Source of the DNA: Pseudoips prasinana
Taxonomy: Eukaryota > Arthropoda > Insecta > Lepidoptera > Nolidae
Length of the DNA stretch: 64,000 nucleotides
Direction: 5' to 3'
NCBI GenBank assembly: GCA_951640165.1
Contig: OX621236.1
Location: 25,350,948 to 25,414,947, forward strand
The notes under the pieces were generated by a model that was given only the letters and a program-made list of their open reading frames with translations, was not told the origin of the DNA and did no database searches. Positions within the stretch are counted from its first letter, which is position 1. The number at the start of each line of letters is the position of its first letter. The position numbers and the translations under genes are program-made. Positions 13,084-24,345 of this stretch are shown in pieces.

Positions 13084-14860
13084 GTGAAAAAGAAGGAGAA
13101 CCAGCACTGTCTTTTGTTGATTTGGTTGCAACATTACAGCCTGAAAATATTTATGATTCTATGTTGTCGGACAAAACAATTATTATCAGTGAAAGCATAA
13201 CAGTAAGTCAAAATCTGACTATCAGAGCCCTGATCATAATGCAGACCATGTTGGAGAAGACCAAGCTGAAATTCATTCATTTAGTAGGTACAGTTCAAAA
13301 TCGACTCAGGGATAAAATACTAGAAAACGTAAATAAGATTTAAATGAAAGACAAGTTCTTACGAACAAAAAATTTAAAAAATCAGGCGAAGAAAAGCTAC
13401 TTGTAAGTAAACGAGAAAAATTTGGCGAAAAGATAACTCATGAGCAAAGAGAGTAGCAAAGCAATATTATAAAATAGGAAATCATAAGAGACAGTTGCAA
13501 TATATCGTAAATCATACATTAGGCAAAGATGTTAAGTCACTCTTGACCAAAAACGCACCCGAACTCAATCGATCAATTACTTCTTTACAATTGATTAAAA
13601 AAAAGAGTAAGTATGCAAAACATTTTTCACAAATACTCTAAGCATTACACATCAAACTATTTATACAGCACTAGAAAACTCTAAATCTGACGGAAATTTT
13701 ATAGACAAACGAGGGTGACATGAAAATAAGCCACGTAAAATGCCCATTGCGACGGAAGAAAGTATCATAAAGCACATTGAATTGTTCCCCACTATTGAGT
13801 CTCATTACGTAAGAAAAGATTCTACAAGGAAATACCTTTCATAACTACTTAACATAACCTTCACAGAGGCTGGTTTGGACATTAAGGATTTGTCTTCCTT
13901 TTGCCCACTAAATGTAAATACGCAACAATATTCAACACAGAGTTTAATTATTCATTATTTAAACCAAAAAAAGACCAATGCTTTCAGTGTACTCGTTATC
14001 TGACTCTCTCCTCGTCTCTACTCGTTATCTGGCTGACTCAAAAAATCAAGAAACATTGCAGGAAAAATATGACAGTCATCAAAATAATAAAGAAAGAGTA
14101 CAACAAATTGAAAAAGAATCTGTTGATCCCTCAGAAACAACTGTAGCAGTCTTCGGTTTGCAAAAATTTTGAGCATCTCACAATCAGAGGTTGGATCGTC
14201 CCCCTACAAAAGGATGTATCCCATTTATAATTTCACTGTCTATGATGCTACTCAGAGTAAAGGTTATTGTTATGTTTGGCATGGTCAGATTGCTAAAAGG
14301 TGGGCAAATTAAATTGCTAGTTGCTTATCGCAATGTATACTTAATGAAAAACAAAACGATAACCTGTCATTTTACTCCGACGGTTGTTGCGGACTAAATA
14401 AAAACAGATTTATATTCGCTCTCTATATTTTTGGTGCACCGAAGCTTTAATTGAATCACACATCGATTCTTTCAAACTTGCCATGGCCAAAGTGAGGGGT
14501 ATTCCATGCATTCCAACATTGAACGTGAATTAAAACATATAGTTTTATAAACGCCTGATTAGATGTACACAATCATTATGAACGCAAAGGTACATGGGAA
14601 AATAATATCAAGTTAAAGACATGGCGCAAGCAGAGTTTTACAATATAAAAGAGTTAATAGACAATAAGACATGGTTAAAAAATGAGCAAAGCCAAAAATA
14701 TCATTGACTCAAATTATGGAAGTAAATACCTCACATTAAAATCCATCAATTTTAAAATATAAATACAACTTTGATCCTGAATTTTCCGAATTGAATACAG
14801 AGTCTGGTAGAAGAATAAGAAGCAGACGGGATACCAGCAAGTTACCAATCCCAATACCTG
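13084..14860 (+). pseudogene. degenerate transposase-like gene
   Basis: Fragments in several frames line up in one direction. Short open pieces lie at 13122-13343, 13901-14146, 13978-14172 and 14191-14397. Near 14370-14420 the bases encode FYSDGCCGLNKNRF, a motif I recall from a widespread insect transposase-like family in the form (Y/W)SDxCxGQN. About 80 bases further a piece resembles the E-G-x-S-x-H-S-x-I-E-R segment of the same family. Multiple stops and frameshifts show that it is dead. The family name is uncertain; the transposon association rests on the flanking inverted repeats. Confidence 0.5.
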
Positions 14861-15679
14861 GCTGTGCGCGATATGTGCGCGAACTCCAAACGTTATACAC
14901 TGAGATATTTAGTTACTATTGTGGTTTTTACGAGTCCTTATGAAAGTACGTGACTTATGAAATTAGCTGTTCTGGTAGCAATTATCTAAGCAATTAATAA
15001 TAATTCAGATTATATGGGATCATAAGGCTGACTTTAATATTAATACTAAATGAAGGTAGAAAGAGATAAGTCAAGAAAAATACTGTCGTTTGTCACTATT
15101 TTGTTTTTTATGTTTTCATTTTTTAGAGTGAGTACCTATATTTTTTTTAATCAACGATTTGGAAGACTTTTAGTTACAAAGTTAATTTTTAAACACTTGT
15201 ATTTATTAAAACTAATGTTGATTACCATATCATAGTTTCATTGGGAAATCAAATTCAAATCCTTAACAGAAAACAAATATACAATATTTACTAGAAGAAG
15301 ACGATATGAAAGTATTATCATCAACAGTTGCATCCTAAAAAGCCGTAGAATATAATGATAAGTAAAGAGTGCAATATTTGATTCTGGTCAGGCTGTACGG
15401 AGAACAAAAGGATAATCGACATTATAGAACTTAGACGATGATTAATTTTGATTAACTTCTTATTTTTAAAATAATATCTATAGTTTAATAATAAGATGTG
15501 TTTCACTAAAACATTCCAATCATACAAAAAATAACTTATTTTCAAAGCTAACAATCATCAGTCTACGTCCAGTATTTAAGGAGCAATCGACCAAAACATG
15601 TTTTTTATTTTTCCTGAAAAGTGGAGTTTTAGTAATTATCATTTTATTCTCCGGGGACGGCGAAGTGTCGCTAACGAGA

Positions 15680-18600
15680 ACATTATTACGCTACGAATAT
15701 GCGGCACAGATATATCAAAGTAGACAACGCAAATACCTTTGGTACATATAAACCACGTAATCTACTGCTGATGTTAAGCCATCCTATATGCGAATTCTCT
15801 GAAGAAACTGTAATATCATCGAGAAAACGTTTTACTTAAACTATGATACATAGTCAAACACGTCAACGCGTTCCGTTCCATGCATTATTTTTTGCGTGAA
15901 ATATATAATAGAAAACTATTTTGCGCATTAACATATGAAAAGACAATTAGATTAATTTCAACAAATACCAATTAAGTCAATATCAGTATGAATAAAAAGA
16001 GTATGCATTTTAAAATAAAATAAAAAAGGTTTTTATTCACGTAGACTTTAAAAAAGCGCTTGTAAATAGTCAGAACATGTTTGTAGTAATACAGTTATTA
16101 TTTCTAGTTGCATATTACAGATATTTAGGTACCTATACGGAATGTTAAAACATTTATACAATTTATTTTATAATAGTAGTGATATTTAGCTAGCTTGTAT
16201 TAAGTTATTGTCAAGGAGATTATGTTTAAGTTTACCTAATGATTGCGAGAAATATCCATTATTACATGTATCTTTCTCTATGGCCCATTATGGCGGAAGT
16301 TGACAAACGGTGCTTCGAATTCATGTCTCTTTACTTATTATTTAAAAATAAAAACTGACAAGTTAAGAGAGTTCAACACCTACATAATAAATCATATTTC
16401 TATTTTAATTAATTAGGTTAAACCTACACAATAATACATCGTAATTTTTTTGGTTTTAGACCATGTATGCAGTGTTTTTGCATTCAAGTGTAATTCTTCT
16501 ATCTTTTGCAACAATGCAATATATACAAAGTGTAACATAAATAGTGAATGTAACTTAAGGAGTATAACTTGCTTATGAAACTGATCAACATACAATATAC
16601 ACAAAAAGAGATGAATTTTCCATTCAAGAATAACGATCAACTGACGCATTTTGTAAGGGGTGTCCAAAAATCTTTTGTGTTTTTTACTAGCTGAATACCT
16701 AATACACTTTAAGTTTCACCCAATATTAATGTTTATACCTTTTAACTTAGTTGAAACATGCGACGTTCAAAATAAGTTTGTACACTAATGTGTACCTACT
16801 TGCCATAAATTAATTTATTAATAGACTAGCTGTGCCCGCGACTACGTTCGCGTGGCTGTCGAAAACTAAACCCAGTCATTAAGATAAAAGTAAGAAAGCT
16901 AAAAGTGGGTAATCGAATCCACGGACTAATAAAGAAATTGTAAATTAAGGACTTATAACTTCATTCAATAGACACTTATGTTAATGCTTCTGTATATACT
17001 ATGTTAACGGCATTTCGACTACGCAGCCAAAGGTTGTCTATTTTCTTAGAAGGCAGTTTTAAGGAAAAAGCAAACCATTTAAACCAGGTGTTAGGTGAAA
17101 ACCACAACCCTTTAGAAATTACCGAAAAACTATATTTAACGTATTTTAAACAACGAACAGTCAGTGGGACATGCTCGAATAAATTCGAATCGTCTGTACG
17201 TGTCACGGTACAAACGGATCGACGGCACAAACTTTCGAATGAATGACACCATACCAAAACCAAGCAGTTCATATGTAAATTATTTATTTCCAAACAAAAC
17301 CAAAGCTTTTTTGGCCAATTTTGAAGATCAACAAACTTCTAGACAATTTTCCACACAATTCGGAACATTCAAGACTCTACGAAACTCATGCAATTAGCAT
17401 ACTGCCATGCAACCCATGTACCTCAATATCTATATAATAATATTATGTATATTTAAGTACATTACTACAAAGACGTCATATGCACCATGACATCTATCGA
17501 ATATAGACCTGGTGACCTGAAATACTGGCCTACTAGAGCGCAATATTTTTTGTTTAATGTTGTAAAATTTTCAATGTCTGTAACCATAACACTACTTGTA
17601 TGTACCATGTTATAATATTGTGGAGAGAAATAAATAATATTGATAGAATTATACTATCAGCATTACTTCTTCAAGTAATTGTGATATTTTATCTTCAAAA
17701 CTTTAAAAACTTAGTAATACTGCAGGTTGCGTACCATTTTTTACGAATAAAAGTTATTACATTGTTTTCGTATTTTTAACGTGACGCGTGACAAACAGAT
17801 AAACATACAAAAACTCCAAAAATACTGGAAATCTTCTGGAGAATATCATTTAACACCCTGGCTTGTTTTTTTTGGAATTATTTTCAATGTACAAAAAAGC
17901 ATTTTCTACAGATTTATGATATGTAAAGATTTATTATGCTTGCGTTTAAAATTGAAAGAGGTTCAAGTAAGGACTTGCATCGGAACTTACTAGGAGAAAA
18001 AGTCAATTAAATACTAACTTCTACTGTAGATAGGTTTTATTACCATGTTTTTATTACATGTTTAAATATCGCTCACTAATTAACTATCACCCTAAATATG
18101 CCATGTCGATCTCTTTTTACATCTATAAAGTTTGCAAACACCTTACGTGTAAATCCTTACCTAGATGGAAGAGCGTTTGCTTCTGATTAACTGATTGAGT
18201 TAAGCCCTAATCACCAATCAATATCAGCAAACTGTTCACCTTTGATTGATTTGCTCATTATACTGGTTGCGTTTATCAGGGAGTTCGAGTGTTGGGTAAA
18301 ATTATTATAGTAATTAATGCTAATGGTTTTGTTCACGTGTAAGCACAAAGACGCTTATGTATGTGTGTTGTATGTTGGTTATGATTATGTATTCTAACGA
18401 CAGTAGATTCTTTTTTAAACCTACCCTAGAAAGTTTCTACTGCTTCAAAAGACAATATAAGTGAACGTGGGCTTAAACCGTCTCGCAAATACAAATGCAA
18501 CCATGGGTAAAAATCCGTGGTCGCAAATTGTTATGAAGTTTGATATCTCATAACTTGTTGGTCTCGCAGTTATGTTAGTTGTCGGCGACTTAAGTTAAAC

Positions 18601-21400
18601 CCTAGTCGTTCGGTCTGGCTTAAGACGAAAAACCGCCAAAGTGGTTCAATTCCCGAGTCTCTTTGTGCTTCAGGAGGCACGTTACGGTGTCGGTCACGGC
18701 TACGACTTGTAGCAGCTCAACATATTGAGCCATATTCTAATATAGCTTAACGGTAAGCAACCACAGCCTGCACGATTAATTAATAAATATATAACACGTA
18801 AAACAACACAATCATGGACAATACTTCTCATTTATTTTGAGGTTTACAATTTGCAATTAAAACGCAGGACATAATTATTTGGTCATCATGAAACGATGTC
18901 GATATTACAAGCGACCGAGCACCGTGTAATTGGGGAACCACATTTATATTGTAGTACATATATCTACATATAGGTCTTTAGAATATTGTCTCTTGATGCT
19001 GGAAAGATTACAGACAGTTTTTACCCAGACGGCCTATGAGCAGCCCTAGCGGTCTTATTGTAGCGGTAGCGAGCTTGTTCAACCGCAAACAAGGTGGTTC
19101 TGTATTCATATTGGGATTTGAAATTCTCAGTAACATCCGGGATCTGGAAGTTGGCATGGCATGTGTGGGGTATGCTCGAGTGACGCCCAGGCTAGCTAGG
19201 GTAGGTTCCTCAGCGGCGAGGATCGCTTTGGCCCATTAACGCGTGATCGGTGATCCCGTGCATGTGATCACACCCTCATTTAGAATTTCGACTTTTTGCT
19301 TTAGTCTTCCATTCTATAATTTTAATATAGTAGAACTAAATTTCAAAATAATAGATTAGTAACTTGTTATTGATTGTTTTCATGATTTCAGAAAATATAT
19401 GCGATAAAACAAACCGCACGGACGGACTAACAATTTTTTTTTTGTAACTTTATACTATCCACTGTGTTTATATACTGCATTGTGAGCTTGACAAGTACAA
19501 GTATATGTTAATACCCAAGTGTTGAATTAATTTCATTTCATTTCATTGCTAGCGCTCATAGAATACATTGACTTAGCTAGTAAAACATGTGGCCATAATC
19601 GGAAGCTCAGCAGAAGTGAATTATAGAATTCAGTGTTCATATAAATAATTTATAATTAGACAAAACTAATACTGAAATAGGAATCGATAAAATAAAAATT
19701 TAGTTTCAATCTAAGAAGTTTTAATGGTTGGTTGGTTGTCCGGCCGTTGTCACAGCGTACGAGTTGGTCTTATCCCAAATTCAACAGATGAATCACCTCA
19801 AAAACCAAATCATTAAATATTTTAAAGACCTATAAATAGTATGGAAGGTTATTAACTTATCCATATAGGTGCAGCTTGCCATGAAGACTTAAAACATAAG
19901 ATCGAAATAGTCTCGTTATAAACTCCAATATCATTTACAATAATTACGAACAAAATTTCAACTTCAAAGTCAAAACAATTAAGGCTGCCTCGTGTTATTC
20001 ACAAATGCTAATTCTTAAGAAATGTATATGTCTACGTAAGTCACAACATATCACCCTGCTAACGAGACATGCTTTAACATACACTGTAGTTTGTGTAGGT
20101 AACGGCCTAACGAAAACTGACAATACCACTCGTATTTCTGAACGCAGCAGTAATGCGTTTCAGGAGACTACAAGGATCTACCCCTAAGAAGTGTACTGGA
20201 TTATGTGAAGACTTCATTCAGGGCTTTAGGGATAGAATAAAACCAGTGGGGATAGTACAAAAGATCCTGAAGGGTCGAAGTGCTGTACGCAAGTACACCC
20301 CATCAAAGATAAGATAAGATAATGCGTTTCAGGACGATTATATCGTTTTAGTGGCTCCGAATCTGTGATGAAGATGAATGCAAGCAAGAAAAAAATCTTA
20401 AAGTATAACTTTGGAAGCTTTAATTGTGTACATAATGTTTGGTATGTATACGTGATTTATTTGGACGATTATGTATGGTTTTTTCACGATATAATAATTT
20501 CCTGGGACATTATTTACACACGGCCATCTGATCGCAAACTAAGCAGAGCTTGAGCTATGGAAACCAGATAACTGATATACTTCATGTGGTACTTTTATTT
20601 TGTAAATACAGTATGTATTTACATATATATAAAGAATTACACTCAGACAATTACAAAAATTACACACAGGACAAACAGACATGTTCATGCACACAAATAT
20701 CTGTCCTGGGTGGGAATCAAACCCTTGACCCCAGAGGCCGTGAAAAGCAAGCATTTGCCAACTACGCCAATAGGCCCGTAATTTACACATAATATTATTA
20801 GGTAGGTAAGTGGATCTTATACAATTTCCAAATTGAATAAGTCTAGTTTGGTAAGAACCATCATTAGTTTTACTTATAATCCTTAAGTTAATTCAGTATT
20901 TAAGTAAAAATATGTAAATATCTTCATTTTACATGACCGAGCACCTACCCGCCGGGAACAATTCGGGTTCTTTTATGCTGATTTTAATCATCACCAGATT
21001 CAAACATCACCTGGAGTTAATGGAATTCTATATTCTGATATTGGACATAGTGTTGGTTTTCGTTAAGCTGTAACTTTCACTCTTTCTGCAAAAAGGCATG
21101 ATTGATGTCATATTCAGTAAGATATTCTTAATGTGGAGAGCTCAAAGGGCTCGACAACACGGTAACAATGAGATGTCTTCAAACGAAAAGTTGGCTTCCG
21201 TACGAATTTGAATATCAACAGCAAAGTTGATTCATTTTTAAAGTAGATAGCTGAGAATATGAATATATTTATTTCAATAAAGCTTTACAGAGTATAATAT
21301 TAACTTGGTCCCAAACTAGGCACAATGCCTGGTCTGTATCTTGGTCTGCATCCGTACCGAACACATGGGTTGTACTTTTATAGCTTTACATGTGCAATAG
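15680..21400. other. gene-free stretch with small repeats
   Basis: AT-rich non-coding DNA. At 16828-16866 there is the CTGTGCCCGCGACTACGTTC motif, common as a dispersed lepidopteran repeat. Near 17001-17397 two overlapping short frames on the plus strand (81 and 77 codons, different phases) show no recognisable domain. A T-run and TTTCATTTCATT tail near 19430-19550 may be a LINE 3' end. I see no convincing gene. Confidence 0.45.
20515..20790 (-). mobile_element. tRNA-derived SINE, minus orientation
   Basis: The reverse complement contains a B-box-like GGTTTGATTCCCACCC and an A-box-like region near 20765. The CAAACTAAGCAGAGCTTGAG segment at 20537 is the inverse of the 3' motif of the plus copy at 11497-11720. 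The short open frames here are SINE sequence, not genes. Confidence 0.7.
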
Positions 21401-21557
21401 TCGAAGTCGAAGTACATCACAGCACAGCACAGAACAGCACAGAACAGCACCGCACAGCAAAGCCTAGCACAGCACAGCATAGCACAGCACAGCACAACAC
21501 AGCTTAACCCGCAACACAATGCCTGCAAGATACATGTTGTACACTAAATATATTTAA
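21399..21557. repeat. pentanucleotide (AGCAC)n array with conserved tail, copy 1
   Basis: A short GTCGAAGTCGAAGT lead is followed by (AGCAC)-type pentamers from about 21418 to 21512 and then a conserved tail of about 57 bp starting ACAGCTTAACCCGCAACACA. The same three-part cassette recurs at 21939-22127 and, inverted, at 44648-44812. Open frames of repeated Cys-Cys-Ala-Val-Leu type here are microsatellite artefacts. Confidence 0.8.
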
Positions 21558-22375
21558 CCTAACGGAGTAGTTAGGTACGGTTAGGTTTTTTTTATTAATG
21601 GAGTATTTAGTTTAGGTTTTTTTTATAATATGATTAGTAAGGTTAGGTTAGATTATTTTTATATTGGAGGTTAGGTTCTTTTTTATTACTGGAGTAGTTA
21701 GGTTAGTTTTTTTTTATTAATGGAGTAGTAAGGTTAGGTTAGGTTTTTTTTTATTATTCTAGTAGTTTAGGTTAATTAATTATAGGCTAGGTTTGGTTTA
21801 CTTTAATAGATTTAGTGAACATGTTGTATTGTGTTGTGTTGTGTTTTGTTGTGTTTTGTTGCGTTGTGCTGTGCTGTGCTGTGTTGAGTTGTGTTGTGTT
21901 TTGTTGCGTTGTGCTGGGTGTTGTGTTGTGTTGTGCTGTCGAAGTCGAAGGCGAAGTCGAAGTCGAATTCGAAGTGCAGCACAGCTCAGCATAGAACAGC
22001 ACAGAACAGCACAGCAAAGCCTAGCACAGCACAGCACAGCACAGCATAGCACAGCACAGCACAGCACAACACAGCTTTACCCGCAACACAATGCCCGCAA
22101 GATACATGTTGTACACTAAATATATGTTACCTAACTTCTCCAATAACAAAAAACCTAACTTTACTACTCCAATAATAAAAAATACCTAACCTAACTACTC
22201 CAATTATAAAAAAAACCTTTAGGTTAGGTTAGGTTTTTTTTATTATTGGAGTAGTTAGGATAGGTTCTTTTTTATTATTGGAGTAGTTTGGTTAGGTTAG
22301 GTTTTTTATTATTGGAGAAGTTAGGTTAGGTTAGGTTTTTTTAATTATTGGAGTAGTTGGGTTAGGCTAGATTTT
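21541..22375. repeat. TTAGG-bearing minisatellite, partly inverted
   Basis: Short units made of one to three TTAGG (insect telomere-type) motifs, a T-run, and TTATTATTGGAGTAG are repeated with length variation at 21541-21790 and 22219-22375. At 22127-22218 the same units run in the opposite orientation (CCTAAC with CTCCAATAATAAAA), so the array contains a head-to-head junction near 22218. The pentamer cassette copy 2 sits in between. Related units flank the LINE copies near 22690, 24000 and 44520-44650. Confidence 0.8.
21825..22127. repeat. pentanucleotide cassette copy 2 (two opposed arrays)
   Basis: A (TTGTG/CTGTG) pentamer array at about 21825-21938, a CGAAGT-rich linker at 21939-21972, and an (AGCAC) array at 21973-22075 are followed by the conserved tail to about 22127. 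The two arrays are inverted relative to each other and could form a long hairpin. Confidence 0.75.
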
Positions 22376-22377
22376 TT

Positions 22378-22631
22378 GAAGTTATACTTCTTTTGGCGCG
22401 ATGGAGAAAAATGATGAGAGTGAATTTTTACGATGCGCGCGCACACCGACACCAAAAATTTAACAGCATGAAGTTAGTTCTAGGTGGTATGACAGTGAAT
22501 TTTTACGATGCGCGCGCGGATCCGCGCGCATCGTAAATATTCACAATTAAAATAACAGCATGAAGTTAGTTCTAGGTGGTATGAAAATTGATAACTATGT
22601 TCAAGTTGTATATTAAGAAGTATAACTTCTA
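22378..22631. mobile_element. MITE-like element with GC palindrome
   Basis: Terminal inverted repeats GAAGTTATACTTCT (22378) and AGAAGTATAACTTC (22617) bound about 254 bp. Inside, two segments are directly repeated: GTGAATTTTTACGATGCGCG (near 22421 and 22495) and a block of about 31 bp starting AACAGCATGAAGTTAG. A near-perfect palindrome around GCGCGCGGATCCGCGCGC lies at about 22500-22540. It has no coding capacity. Confidence 0.65.
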
Positions 22632-22706
22632 ACGCGTGTACATAAGTACACACAAGTTTTTTTTTTTTTTTTTTTTTTTTTTTTATTATTGGAGTAGTTA
22701 GGTAAG
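22632..22706. repeat. poly(T) run and minisatellite remnant
   Basis: A T-run of about 28 bases follows CACAAG near 22656 and leads into one TTATTATTGGAGTAG minisatellite unit. It may be the tail of a small retroposed fragment in reverse orientation. Confidence 0.45.
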
Positions 22707-22720
22707 GTTTGGTTAGGCTT

Positions 22721-23648
22721 GGTGCTCGACAGCCGGTGGGACTTCGGACCCCACTTCCGGCGGCTGGTGCCTAAGTTGATGGGCGCGGCTGGGGCGCTGT
22801 CAACGCTGCTTCCCAATCTGGGGGGCCCGAGCGCGGCCTGTAGGCGGCTCTACGTGGGGATCGTGCGATCGATGGCCCTGTACGGGGCCCCGATCTGGGC
22901 GGCTGACCTGACGGCCGGTAGCATTGCTGTTCTGCGGAGACCGCAGAGAGCTATGGCCGTCAGAGTCATCAGGGGATATCGCACGGTCTCCTACGAGGTG
23001 GCCTGTGTACTGGCCGGATCCCCGCCCTGGGACCTCGAGGCGAAAGTACTCGCGTCACTGTACCGGTGGCGCGAGGAGATGCTGGCGCAAGGCGAGCGGC
23101 CGATGCAGCGACACATGGAGCTGCGTCGGTCGCAGCTTCGCGAGGCCCTGGTGGCGGAATGGCGGGACAGGCTCTCGCGCCCAACCGCCGGCCTCGTCAC
23201 TATCGAGGCGGTCCGGCCGGTACTCGAGCGTTGGCTCGGGAGGAGGCACGGCTCCCTGTCGTTTCGGGTGACGCAGGTACTCTCGGGGCATGGCTGCTTC
23301 GGGAAGTACCTGTGTCGCATAAACAGGGAGCCGGACGCCCGGTGTCACCACTGCGTCGACTGTCGGGAGGACACGGCGCTGCATACGCTGGCAGAGTGTG
23401 CCGCTTGGGAGGAGCAGCGCCGTGCCCTCATTTCTGGAGTAGGCAGTGACCTGTCGCTGCCGGCCGTCGTGAATTCGATGGTTGGCGGCGAGGAGTCCTG
23501 GGACGCGGTGGTTTCCTTCTGCGAGACAGTCATCTCGCGGAAGGTAGCTGCGGAAAGGGAGAGGGAGATCTCATCCTCTCACCCGGCCCGCAGCAGACGC
23601 ACCGGGCGTCGTCGGAGGGCGGACAACGCCCTCTTCCAGCCCCCCTAA
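22721..23648 (+). pseudogene. C-terminal part of R1-clade LINE ORF2
   Basis: The frame runs open to its natural stop at 23648, about 309 codons. It contains the region downstream of the reverse transcriptase catalytic box and the C-terminal Cys/His knuckle (CHHCVDCREDTALHTLAEC). The endonuclease and catalytic RT motifs are absent because of 5' truncation, so no active protein is expected. Confidence 0.85.
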
Positions 23649-23993
23649 ATGGGTCCAGGGGCGACGGACTCGGGGGCGTCCGTCGCCCACTACACATCTG
23701 GACCCGAGGCGGCGGCGCGACGTGTTCCACGCGCGCCCCTCTTAGACGTTGCGGGGGAGTTTAACACCTCACTCCCCCCGCTAATGCGAGGAGGCCCGCA
23801 GGTATGGGCCAGCACCAGCTAGGGGTTGCGGAAGTATCGTTTGTTCCCGCGACCCCCGGCGCAGGTGTGAGATGGAACACCGGGGTGGTTTTTAGTCAGT
23901 AGGAGTCTGACAGACCCCTCCGCCTCCCCCAAGGCGGAGGACATCCATGCAGGATTTTCCACCCCGCAACAAAAAAAAAAAAAAAAAAAAAAA
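22721..23993 (+). mobile_element. 5'-truncated R1-clade LINE copy
   Basis: It is almost identical to the 3' 1.26 kb of the full-length LINE (43255-44517), including the 3' UTR and ends in a run of about 23 A. The target duplication GTTTGGTTAGGC (with two ambiguous T) is at 22707-22720 and 23994-24007. Typical 5' truncation of target-primed reverse transcription places the start in the reverse transcriptase thumb region. Confidence 0.85.
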
Positions 23994-24078
23994 GTTTGGT
24001 TAGGCTTTTTTATTATAGGAGTAGTTAGGTTAGGTTCTTTTTTGTTATTGGAGAAGTTAGGTTAGGTAAGGTTATATT

Positions 24079-24345
24079 GGGGCACGTGGTCGGAAAACCT
24101 CCTCGTGGTCCGAGACTATCGGTCCCATTCGAATATTTATATTCGGTGGGAACGGCAGTTTTTCGGATTGGTGTGCCCTGGGCATGGGCGCTGGCTTTTT
24201 CCTGTGCTTGCATGGGGATAAGCCACCGTCCGTGGCGAATATTCCGACATCTTACGCCTCTGTTCCCCCTTCTATTCATTAGAAGGGAGTATTCAGAGTC
24301 AGCAAACCCTCACGCCCCCAGCTTAGCTGCCCAGCGAGGGGTTGT
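24079..24345 (+). promoter_or_regulatory. 5' leader of R1-clade LINE
   Basis: About 267 bases before ORF1. The first bases GGGGCAC can pair with GTGCCCT near 24173-24179, and CGGAAAAC (24091) with GTTTTTCG near 24150. A strong local hairpin forms around CCCATTCGAATA. LINE leaders carry an internal promoter, so it is expected here, but I cannot point to promoter elements. Confidence 0.5.

Larger units (their letters stand above)
12411..15672 (+). mobile_element. decayed DNA transposon with about 34-bp terminal inverted repeats
   Basis: The block TCGCCGTCCCCGGAGAATAA starts at 12418, and its inverted counterpart ends near 15664; similarity continues inward through AATGATAA. The repeats bracket about 3.26 kb that includes a degenerate transposase-like reading frame. 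A TSD is not clear by eye. The pairing of terminal repeats with an internal coding remnant supports a cut-and-paste transposon, but I do not recognise the superfamily with certainty. Confidence 0.6.

Noticed and set aside
16976..17397. Overlapping short frames as a possible host gene
   Set aside because: Frames on both strands, no domain and no splice or promoter context I can support.
21316..22119. Cysteine/leucine/alanine-rich and threonine/glutamine-rich open frames on both strands
   Set aside because: They are translations of AGCAC and CTGTG pentamer arrays; the period-5 repeat keeps several frames open without coding meaning.
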